Assembly: GCA_025345505.1 (NCBI GenBank)
Contig: JANVCC010000018.1
Coordinates: 38,179,242-38,243,241 of the forward strand
DNA length: 64,000 nucleotides
Direction of reading: 5' to 3'
Source: Todiramphus chloris collaris
Taxonomy: Eukaryota > Chordata > Aves > Coraciiformes > Alcedinidae
The position numbers and the translations under genes were made by a program. Shown piece after piece: positions 12,478 through 22,505 of the stretch. Position 1 is the stretch's first letter, and every line of letters starts with the position of its first letter. The notes below the pieces were generated by a model. It saw nothing but the letters and a program-made list of their open reading frames with translations. It had not been told where the DNA came from and did not search any database.

Positions 12478-14776
12478 TTGATCCTTAGTGAAATAAGGAG
12501 TGGGGTCAGCAAAACCTCCACCTTGGACTTCAGGAGGGCAGACTGTTCAGGATACTGATTGAGAGAGTCCCTTGGGAGACAGTCCTAAAGGACAAAGGGG
12601 TCCAGGAAGGCTGGATGATATTCAAGAAGGAAATCTTAAAAGCCCAGGAGCAGCTGTCCCCATGTATCATAAGACAAAATGTCACGGAAGAGACCAGCTT
12701 GGATGAACAGGGAGCTTTTGCTTGGACTCAGGAAAAAAGAGTTTACCTCTTTTGGAAGAAGTGTCAAAGATCTCGGGATGAGTATAGGGATCTCAGTAAG
12801 CCATGCAGAGAAAAAATTAGAAAGGCAAAAGCCCAGCTGGAGCTCAATCTAGCCACTGTCATAAGGGACAACAGAAAAAGTTTTGACAAATACATTAACA
12901 GTAAAAGGAGAGCCATGAAGGATCTCTATCCTTTACTGGATGTGGGGGGTGGGGGAACAGTGCAACCAAGGATGAGGAAAAGGCTGAGATACTTAATACC
13001 ACTTTTGTGTCAGTCTTTATTAGTGACACCATCTACCCCCAGGGTATTCAGTCTCCTGAGCTGAAAGATAAGGACAGAGAGCAGAACAATCCCTTTATAA
13101 TCCAGGAGGAACCAGTTAATGACCTGCTATGGCACCTGGATACTCACAAGTTCATGGGGCCGGATGGGATCCACCCTAGAGTGCTGAGGGAGCTGTCAGA
13201 GGAGCTTGCCAAGCCTCTCTCCATCATTTATTAACAGTCTTTGCTAACAGGGGAGATCCCAGATGACTGGAGGCTTGCCAGTGTGACACCCATCTACAAG
13301 GGGGTCTGGAAGGAGGATCCAGGGAACTACAGGCCTGTCAGCCTGACCTCGGTATCTGAAAAAACTATGGAGAGATTCATCTTGAGTGACCTCACATGGC
13401 AAATACAGGACAGCCAGGGGATCAGGCTCAGCCAACGTGGGCTCAGGAAAGACAGGTCCTGCTTGACCAACCTGATCTCCTTCTATGACCTAGTGGATAA
13501 GGGAGAGGCTGTGGATGTAGTCTATGTGGACTTTAGTACAGGCTTTGACACCCATCTCCCACAGCATCCTGCTGGAGAAGCTGGCTGCTCATGGCTTAGG
13601 TAGATGTACTCTTCACTGGGTTAAAAACTGTCTGGCTGGTCAGTCCCAGAGAGCTGTGGTAAACGGAGTTAAATCCAGTTGGTGGCTGGTCACCACGGGT
13701 GTGCCCCAGGGCTCAGTGCTGGGGCCTGACTTGTTCAATGTCTTTATCAATGATCTAGATGAGGGGATTGAGTGCTTCCTCAACAAGTCTGCAGACAACA
13801 CCAAATTGAGTGGGAATGTCAATCTGCTTTAGCTTAGGAAGGCTCTGCAGAGGGATCTGGACAGGTTGAACCAACGGGCTGAGGCCGATTGTATGAGGCT
13901 CAAGGAGGCCGAGAGCCCTATCCTGCACTTTAACCCCAGGCAGTGCTACAGGACTGGGGAAGAGCGGATGGAAAGCTGCCCAGCGGAAAAGGACCTGGGG
14001 ATGTTGGTCGACACCCAGCTGATCATGAGCCAGCAGCGTGCCCAGGTGGCCAAGAAGGCCAAGGACATCCTGGCCTGTATCAGAAATAGGGTGGTCAGCA
14101 GGAGAAGGGAAGTGATTGCGTCCCTGTACTTGTCACTGGTGAAGCCATACCTTGAGTATGTGTTCAGTTCTGGGCCCCTCACCACAAGAAAGATGCTGAG
14201 GTGCTGGAGTGAGTTCAGAGAAGGGCAACCAAGCAGATCAAGGGTCAGGAGAACAAGTCCTGTGAGGACTGGCTGCAGGAATTGGGATTGTTTAGTTTGG
14301 AGAAGAGGAGGCTGAGGGGAGACCTTATTGCTCTCTACAACTACCTGAAAGGAGGTTGTAGTGAGGTGGGTGTGGCCTCCTCTCAAGTAACTAACAATAG
14401 GACTAGAGGAAATGGCCTGAAGTTGCACCAAGGGAAGTTTAGATTAGATATTAGGAGGAATTTCTTTACTGAAAAAGTAGGCAGGCTCTGGAACAGGCTG
14501 CCCAGGGAAGTGGTGGAGTCACCATCCCTGGAGGTGTTCAAAAAATGTGTAGATGAGGCCCTTCAGGACATGCTCTAGTGGGATGGAGAGGTGGGTTTTT
14601 TGGTGGGTTTGTTTTGTTTGGGTTTGTTAGTGGTTTTGTTGGATTTCCCCCCCCCCCCCTTTCTTTTTTTTGTTGTTGCTGCTACTGTTGTTGTTTTGTT
14701 GTGGGGTTTTTTGTTGATGGTTGGATGCAGTAATCTTAGAGGTCTTTTCCAGCCATGAGAATTCTGTGATTCTGTG
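12478..14776 (+). mobile_element. CR1 LINE, 2.3 kb copy with reverse transcriptase region
   Basis: This is the longest transposon in the window. It lacks the 5' end and endonuclease, and starts in the linker between endonuclease and reverse transcriptase (EIRKAKAQLE-type block near 12800). RT blocks follow in order: PDGIHPRVLRELSEELAKPLS (13150-13225), GNYRPVSLT (13322), the VDFSxxFDT motif A (13527), PQGSVLGP motif B (13705), and the catalytic motif C near 13790, which reads SADN instead of FADD. After it come [37 protein letters not shown] and [16 protein letters not shown], with ORF2 ending at 14578. Open pieces fall in two frames with breaks near 13000, 13550 and 14160 and in-frame stops at 13232-13234 and 13830-13832. 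The 3' end is ...attctgtgattctgtg. The lost catalytic Asp and the breaks make it inactive. Confidence 0.92.
14585..14722. repeat. T/G-rich tract with a 13-C run in the CR1 3' untranslated part
   Basis: Between the end of ORF2 and the conserved CR1 tail there is a tract of irregular gggttt and ttgttg units, with a run of 13 C at 14647-14659 followed by T-runs. It separates gatggagaggtggg from ttggatgcagtaatcttagag, which suggests length expansion within the 3' untranslated part of this copy rather than a separate insertion. Confidence 0.7.
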
Positions 14777-15164
14777 AACTCTCCTTCAGCCTATGGTGCT
14801 CTGATTTGACTCGTGACCTCCTCAGTCACCCTCGAGTGAGGGAATGTCAATGTGTGTTAGAAAATACTAATTTTTAAAGAGTAATGTAAAAACTACAGGC
14901 TGATGGTTGTGTCAGTAATAGGATATATTCAAAATGCATTGCCTTATCCCAAACCACAGCCCCTTCACCACCGAAGAGCCCCTCTGGAAAGAAGGCTGGT
15001 GAGTAGGAGAGCTGCATGGTCACTGAAATGTTGAAGACTGGTTTTGGCAAGTAGTGCTTGGGCAAACAGCTAGGTTTATGTGAAATGCCCTGTGTCTCTC
15101 AGTTATGAATTTGTTAAACTCAGCTTTGTACTAAAAGGAAGAATCTCATGTGCCTGTGTACTTT
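14777..15164. other. Short unique non-coding stretch
   Basis: I see no gene, repeat or clear regulatory motif between the end of the CR1 copy and the SINE-like relic. Confidence 0.5.
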
Positions 15165-15335
15165 TTAAGGTCTTGTCCAAAAGACCCTACTACAGAAAAC
15201 CCATTTAATCTACTTTAGAGGGATGAAGGGCTGAGTCAACCCTGCTAGGATTTGAACCTATCACTCCAGGGAGCCTAATTATTGCAAATGTGGCTCTTAG
15301 ACCACTAAACCCTTCCCACCTGCTCTAATCACCTC
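15165..15335 (-). mobile_element. tRNA-derived SINE relic
   Basis: Read on the minus strand, this contains both internal RNA polymerase III promoter parts: an A-box-like tttagtggtctaag (complement of 15296-15309) and a perfect B box ggttcaaatcc (complement of 15248-15258). They are about 40 bp apart, as in a tRNA. The sequence between (ggctccctggagtgat) resembles the variable arm of a long-armed tRNA such as tRNA-Leu. The part after the B box (gactcagcccttcatcc) is a block I remember from tRNA-derived SINEs of reptiles and birds, but I cannot name the family with confidence. Acceptor-stem pairing is not evident, so a working tRNA gene is unlikely. A lone tRNA-Leu pseudogene is the alternative. 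Confidence 0.6.
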
Positions 15336-18180
15336 TCAAAGAGTCCCTTTTGATCCTAGAAGGTTACGCAGCACCTGTGATAAAGGCAAAGTATTTAACA
15401 AAGTCTCTGTAAGTGGAGTATATCATTATTCATATTATAGCAGGTTTAAAAGAGTCAGGCAAGGATGAGAACATTGTGCTGTAACAAAGATTACAGTAGC
15501 AGCGCTGTGAATTGCTTCTCAGCTCCACTCTCTGTCTTCCTTCTGCTACACAATGGAAAAATGGAGTAAGAGGAGGGATGAACTAAATCGTACTTGCTCC
15601 CACCATGTTGCACCCCTTACTGTGTGTTTACTTGAAGGAGATTTCACCTCACGTAGCTCAGCTGCAGGCTGGTGGGCTGCACAGCTGGAGGGTAACGGCT
15701 GAGTGAGGCTTGTCCTTCTCTGTACCTGTGCCAAGTGTCTTCAGGAGGTGTGAAGTTGGGAATGTTTCTGCTATAGGCTTATACTCGCACCTCCGTGCTG
15801 CAAGAGTGCAGGAGGAGTGTGCAGGCACTGAGGAGGATGACGGGGAGGGCATATATGCTTGTCCAGCTGCAGGGTAGCAGTGGAAAAAAAATACCTGCTA
15901 ACAACAGCTCCTTGAGTTTCTTTGCTTATCTCAGGATGTTGGTAGTATTTCTGAACAGCTTAGAAGGCACCAGTGAAAGCTGATGAGAGTCTCTTGTCTT
16001 ATTGTAACAAAGCTTCTGGTTGGAGGTGGAAAGAAAAGCAAGGCTGGAGAGTAAAAGGAAGCCATTATTTTTCAAACTCTGAGCTTTAAAGAAAACACAT
16101 CCCATGCTCCTCCTTGGAGATAACATTGCTGCTAATAATTTTGCCTTCTATTCCCTGACAGAAAAGGGAGTTTTTGTCCCTCCCTCCTCCCATTACCTGA
16201 AGGGGATGCACGCCTTCTATGGACATGCAGATAGACTAAATCTGAAATGCTAATGGACTGGCATGTTTGCAGTGGGGTGAACAGTTTTCTGCTGGAAGGC
16301 TGCTTGGCAGGATACCGTCCTGCAGTCATTGAATCATTGCACTGAATCACAGCCATGTTGGCACGATCTCATTCTGAGGAAGTTCACAGTACTGTCAAAC
16401 ACCTGCTGTTGCCATTGAATGATATTATGCAAGATCTGAAATTCTATTTATCGAGATCCCTATTTGATTTTTTTCTTTTTTTTTTTTTTTTTTCCCATCT
16501 TCTTCAGTCACCAGAGTCTCAAATGACTGCAGTAAAACCTATTCCCAAGAGCATTATACAATACATAGCCTGATGCCAGGATACCAATTCTTATAGGGTG
16601 AAAATCCACTCTTCTGACTTGACGCTGATGCAGAGATGCCAGGATAGCACAGGATACAAAGACATACAAGCATTCCTACAGCATGCACTCTGCAGGGTTA
16701 CTCAGGTGAGGAGAGAAAGCAGACTGATTCACAGAAGCCCGGCCACTCTTTTTTCCCTTGAAAGCCCTAGTTGTACAACCTAAGGGGAGAGGGCACTACT
16801 AGAAATAGGTTTTATCTCCTAGACTTCATAGGCAGTGATTGTTTCAAGATAAGAGACTTCTTGAGCCACCACCATGGTGGGAAGATTGGCTTACACAGAC
16901 CGAGGAAATGAAGAATACCAGATTGTGAGAGTTAGAGAGCAAGTATATTCTTTTCCCTAATAGCTTATAAGAAATAGTAATTTGAAGTGATACTTTCCCT
17001 GGCTTCCTCCATATCTTCTGTCCTGCTGTGGAGTCCATTTCACCTTGATTTTTTGGGGTCCTTTCTCAAAAGCACTATTTCACATCTTAAGAAACCATCC
17101 TGAGCTCCAGCCTGCCTCTTTGACTTTACTCCCAGCCCAGATGACATAAGGCACACTTCTGCCTGAGGGCAGCCCCAGCCCTTCTGGCTCTCCAACAACC
17201 TGCATCATGACCAAGATCAGCTCCTTCTCTTTAATCCCATTGATCTTCTCTCCTCTTTCTTGCAATCCTCTAATTTTGGTTATTCTACTCTGCAAACACC
17301 ATTAACTGGCTAACCCTTTCCTTGACTGATGAATGTGATCTCTGAACAGGCAGTGTCTCTTCCTAGCCAGACTAAAATACATGTTTGGTTAGCAGTTCTT
17401 TAGGAGATGGCAGTGAGTTATGCCAGGCTGCAACAGAGCTTTTCCTGTCAAAGTCCAGCCTTTCCTGCTCATTCTTTTTTGACAATGCTGTTACCTTGCA
17501 TCAACTCACACTACAGGTGTGAGCTTCTCTTTGGCTTCTTAAATCCAGCCCCTTGCTTAAAGTCTCAGCCTTTTAAAAAAAATAAAAGTAAAATCCGGAC
17601 TTGCTTATACAGTAGCACAAATAACACTCTCAACCAGGAGCTCATTATCTTGAGTCTCAGTTCTTGCAACATCCTTTTCTTTAGCACTAACACAATCTTG
17701 CCTTGCCAGTATTCCACCGCAAAAATCACTATCATAGCCTGTCTGTCTGCCCATGGCAGCTCTCATGGTGCATCCCTTCACTGTCTGCCCTTTGTCTTAT
17801 GTGTGAAGACCTTGCTTGTCCCTGTGCTGACATCTTCCTTTCAGCACTTAAAAGGTGATTTCAGTCTCCTGTTTGGCCATGATTCTAGTCTCTGCTGTAT
17901 AAGCCTCTTTTCTTTCATCCCGTGTTCTCCTCCATGTTACCCCTTGGAGTTTCAAACATCATCTCCCCAAACAGGTGTGAAAAATACCTTATTGTTGGCC
18001 TTGAAATCCTTCCCCTACGCTTACCGTGTACAGGACAGTTACAAAAGCCTTCCTAATAGTCTGTCAACAGGTTCTTCAGGATGACCAAGAGTCCCTCTGC
18101 AGCTGTTCATTTCCCCCTTCCTTCCTCTCACAGGAAGATAACATCTCTTCATCAGATTGTGACACAATAGGACTTAACAA
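15336..18180. other. Unique stretch with the longest open frame of the window
   Basis: The longest open frame (17407-18084, plus, 225 codons) lies here. Its product is Ser-, Leu-, Cys- and Phe-rich, shows no domain, and sits in a C/T-rich segment where stop codons are rare, so I do not call it a gene. The C/T-rich block 17080-18130 may be a decayed repeat in reverse orientation, but I could not place it in a family. An acceptor-donor pair at 16508-16705 is described as a finding. Confidence 0.45.
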
Positions 18181-18290
18181 CAAAAAAATATCTCAAAGAG
18201 ATATCTTTAAAAAACCAAACAAATGAAACAAACAACAAACAAGCAAACAAAATCCTACAAAAACTACAACCACACACAAAACTTTACACA
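18181..18290. repeat. A/C-rich low-complexity tract
   Basis: The plus strand has very few G and T and consists of caaa- and aaac-type units (aaacaaacaacaaacaagc and similar). It is a simple-sequence tract without coding potential. Confidence 0.75.
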
Positions 18291-21200
18291 TGTACTTTAG
18301 AAGACAGCCCCACAATTAGTTTGTATTTGTAGGAGAGAGAGGAGAGATGTGACCAAACCTGCAACTGGGGTATCAGATATCAGTTGCTGGGCTATCAGCA
18401 ACTAGGATTTCAGCACCGCAAAACCGTGCTCAAAACCACTTGCTCCCTCCAGTCCCGTGTGAAGCCCGTGGCAGGGCAAGGGCTTAGACCCAGCCACGGA
18501 TTCTCGGTTAGTGCCAAGCACTCAGGCATTAATCATCTGCAAACTTGCTGTGCTGTCATCAAGCTGATACCAGCTATTCACTTCTAAGCTAAGAGCATGG
18601 AAACAATGGCTTTTAACACCAGGAAGCAAGATGGTAATTAACATGACCTGTCTATCACCCAGATTATTAAACTGCATTATAAATGTTTTGTTGCTGAAGA
18701 TTAATTATGTAAATCTTCGCGGGAGTCTCATACAACTGAAGGAAATATTAATTTTTGTTCATCATCTCTGATTTCTTCTCTCAGCCACTTCCTAAAAGGT
18801 TGCTTGAGTTCTCCTGTCAACGTCACACAATTGCCACTAACAACAGTTGCAATGCTTTTTGCTGCAAGTAGCTGACACCTCTGCATGCACATGGTTGACT
18901 AGTGCTTGTAGTGGTCTTTCAGGCTAACACTGTCTAGATCTGCAGGCATGGCAAGTCTGGAGCTACAGCTCTGACTGGGGTCACATCAACTATAACCTGC
19001 TCTTCATTCTATGGCTATGAGTTGCCAGATGATTAATGAAAAATATCACAAAGTGTGAAGAATAAAAGACCCTGAATCTTTAAGGCCATTAAAACATTAC
19101 CATTTTTTTTTAACTACTTTTTCTCTGTGTAACACAGCTGCCATTTAGAAAAAAAACAACTTTTGAAGACGAGCATGGACTTCTTTGAGCTTCTTATGTG
19201 CTTCTGGTAGGCAGAATCAGCTAAGAAGTATTATTTTTTCTAAAGATTTCATGAAGGTTTAATGCAATTACTTTCAGTGTCTCCAAAGCTAGGCTCAATA
19301 GAAAAATATTTTGGTGAGAAGGTATTTTGCAAGTTTTAGCCTTAAGTAAATAAGCAGAGCAAAAATGCCTCCATTTTCAAGTTCTATATCCATAAAATAT
19401 TAGTCTAAATATTGTTCTCTAGAACTCCTTGAAAAAGTTACGGTGGGATTCTGGTCTCAGAGTTAGTGAGTCATGTATGTGACAAGTGGAACTCACCTCA
19501 TTGAACAGTTGATGCCCACCATGCAAAATCTATGTAGAAGCAAGTCACCTGAGAAACTCCTTGTGTTCAGGAGAGATACAGTCACTTTAAGGGTCTGATT
19601 TATCTCTGATGCCTTTAGGGTGAGATTAAATGTCTATTCCAGGCCATTAGCCCTAAAGGAAATGTAGGTGTGCAGTTCAGAAGTAGATATTTACATTTGA
19701 TTAAAACAGCTGAGCTGTTCCAGTCATGGACTATCAGGAAAATGCCAGTATTCCCAGTGACCATAAAGCCCATCTTTTTTACCGGCCTTCCAGCTGAGCT
19801 CTGTTGATAACAAAGTGCTAACACGAGCCTGTGTTTTGGGATCTTGGTGGAAATGTGCTAATGCGTTCAAGCTCCAGCTTCAGTTTTTTTCCACCAGCAT
19901 CTCCACTGCTCAGACGCAGGGGTTTGCAAATCAAGAGCCTGCCTGCACAGAGATTAAGATGCAGGGGGGACACCCCCATTATAAATGATATAGGATGAAA
20001 ACAGCATTTCTGCTCATCTGAGTGCTGTTAGAAGACCAGGAAACAAGAAGTTTAAATAGGGAGCAACTCTGCATTTTAAATTACAAGGGAAGGTGAGCAC
20101 AGCTGGCCACACAGTTTCAGATTTAGGATTTCTCTTTCGTGCTCTGGACCTCACAGCCATATGACAGTCTATCTCTGCTGCAGAATTGAGATTGTTTTTA
20201 AAAACTCACTTTTGCTAGGGCTAAACAATGGGAAACTGTTATGAGAAATTCATGCCGTTGATGCCACGTGTGCCAGTACATTGTTGACTCTGAAACACAA
20301 AGACAGAAATATATCATTGATTTTCAGTCCTTCCCTAATGAACATGTTAACAGAAAAACCCAGCTACTTCGTTTGTTTTATACAGTCCCCAAGCACCTCT
20401 GTGGCTCCTCAGGTGCCAAATTCAGCACTTATTAACACCCTGTTCCCCCAGGCTCCTTTTGGAACACTTTGTTGCTGCTGCTACTGGCTTTCAAACATAA
20501 CTGCAGAAAATTAAAAAACAAGTGTGTTAAAAAAAAAAAAAAGAAGCATGCAAAGTGCAAAATTAACATGTGAACAAACAACAGGGGCTGCTCTACTGAT
20601 TGTATTTTCACTGTCATGTTGGATTAATTAAAGCTTCCCATCCCTTAATTAAAGTGAAGCAGCCAGAGAATCACCATGTTACACAAGGTGACCAAATCAA
20701 AGGGTCTCTCTGAGGGTTTACAACTGCGCTGCCAGGTAGTACCTGGTGACAAGATCATTGTGATCAATGGCATTCAGAGCTTGGATACAAATTTCCACAA
20801 AGTATAGGCTTGTGACCCAAGGTTTTGGTCTGGACCCATCTTTAATTAGAACCTGCTTTGGCTTTTCCTAACTCTGCTGCAATACTTGGCACGGACCTCC
20901 TGCATATTTAGATGACAACTAATGAGGATTTTTATTAAACTTGAGCCTTGGCCGGCTGGAAGGAAGGAACGGCTTTTTAGCATCAGATGGAAAAGACTTT
21001 TGCCTCTGGAATATTTCTCAGCACGGAGCAAAGAGCTGGGGGAGGAGAAAGTGATAGGAACGCTGTCAGTGCCGCCACTAATGGGGCCTGCCTGGGGCAC
21101 GCTGTTCAGTATCCCTTGGAAGGTGACCTTGACTGCTAACATTTACATTTTAGCAACCATTTGACATATTTGATTGTGTCTACAGCAAAAAATGCACAGT

Positions 21201-22387
21201 TCTGGGAGAGATGTGTAGCTCAGATCAATGTTTTCAACGCCGTTGTCTCCTTTTGTCCTGCCATACTCTGATGTTTGCTATTTAGTCTGAAAATGCATGG
21301 CTACAAGAACACCAAGGCACTGCCCCTTCTTGTTAATGCAGGTAATCGATCGCATCAGGCACCATCCATATAGGCTAACTCAAGGTACGATCTGCAAATT
21401 AAAGGCCTTCTCAACACAATTAAGCCATTCAAATTGGTAAGAACAGTGCTCGTTGTCCAGTGAACCAAACAGCTGGCCATTATTATTTGCCTCTGGTGTT
21501 ATTTGTCAGTTTTGGACATGTGGGAGAGACTGCAGATGTCTGCCAGAGGTATCGCTGGGTCAGATCCCAGAAAGCTTTGTGTCTGCAGCTCCTGTCATTT
21601 CCTTACCCCACAGGATCTGTCTTGCAGAAGGTGGAGGTTTGACAATAGCTCCCAGTTCTTATTGCCACATGTTTTAGAAGCTCAGCAGATGGCTGTGTGC
21701 TCCTACCACCTGGCCAAAGGGTGCTGTCGCCCTTCCAAACAAATGGTATTGGCACCTCTGAGGGACAGGCCAACCCACCGATGCTGATGTGCTTTAACTC
21801 ACAATATAAGGATGGCTAAGAGCACTCATGGGGCTAGATATGACGGCTTAGCAGATGGGTGGTAATTTGTTAAGCTGCTATAATGCAAAAGCTTTCAATT
21901 GAGTATTCATACCCTAAAATCTTCAGCCAACCTAAGAGTCATTTGGTTTGCCTTTAATATAATTGGAAAAGATAGGAAATTAAATTTTTAGGCAACTGCA
22001 TCTGCCAATCCCTTTACTTGCTTTGAAAATAAAAATCTCCCTCTCTGTTTCATCTCTGCTGCTGAAAGTTCAATCACATATCAAAATAGTGATGCCCTCT
22101 GTCCTGGCACATTACTCTAATGCTAAAACATATGTTATATTAAATATTAACCAACCACTAATCGGTGCGTCATTAGGCCAAGGAAGGAGGTAGCTTCATT
22201 TTATCAGTGGCCTGTTTCACTTTTCTGATATCTCAGTACCTTGCTCTTCAGATAGCTTCTCGTTACTCTGCCTCTGTCAGTGTTGAGCTTGAGAAACATT
22301 TTTGCCTCTCCCAAAAGCAGTTTTGTTAACTGGTTTATGTACATCAGGACTCCTCTCCATTGTGGACAATACTGCCCAGGGTGTAAG
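18291..22387. other. Unique non-coding stretch with AT-rich blocks
   Basis: No gene or named transposon is recognised. There is a set of overlapping short inverted repeats at 18361-18403, and two copies of TTAATTAAAG 21 bp apart at 20624-20654. AT-rich blocks with several ATTA or TAATTA cores lie at 18600-18740 and 21940-22190. A run of 14 A lies near 20529. Open frames are under 100 codons. Confidence 0.45.
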
Positions 22388-22505
22388 CTGATGGACTGAG
22401 CACTGGCTTTTAATCGTTTGGCAACCGTCCTCCTGGGTCAACATAGGAAAATCACTTAATCTACCCTGTGCTTCTGTTTCCCAGGTGTAAACTACAAGAG
22501 GAGAA
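22388..22505 (+). mobile_element. MIR-like SINE relic
   Basis: The segment resembles the core and 3' half of a MIR SINE. It has gagcactggcttttaatc at the start, then tcctcctgggtc, then aaaatcacttaat, ctgtgcttctgtttccc and ggtgtaaact, in the order of the MIR core (tgggcaagtcacttaacct, ctgtgcctcagtttccc, atctgtaaaat). About 40 bp of the middle appear to be missing. MIRs were active in early amniotes, so this would be a very old insertion. The match is by memory of the consensus. Confidence 0.5.

Noticed and set aside
13946-14431. 161-codon minus-strand frame, and a similar one at 44064-44576 (170 codons).
   Set aside because: Both lie antisense to CR1 ORF2, whose plus-strand reading explains the sequence.
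15240-15320. Functional tRNA gene on the minus strand.
   Set aside because: A and B boxes are good, but the acceptor stem does not pair convincingly and the downstream block fits a SINE; kept as a SINE relic.
17407-18084. Longest open frame of the window (225 codons, plus strand).
   Set aside because: The product is Ser/Leu/Cys/Phe-rich with no domain, signal or repeat I recognise. The C/T-rich composition of the segment removes stop codons, and no promoter or splice context supports it.
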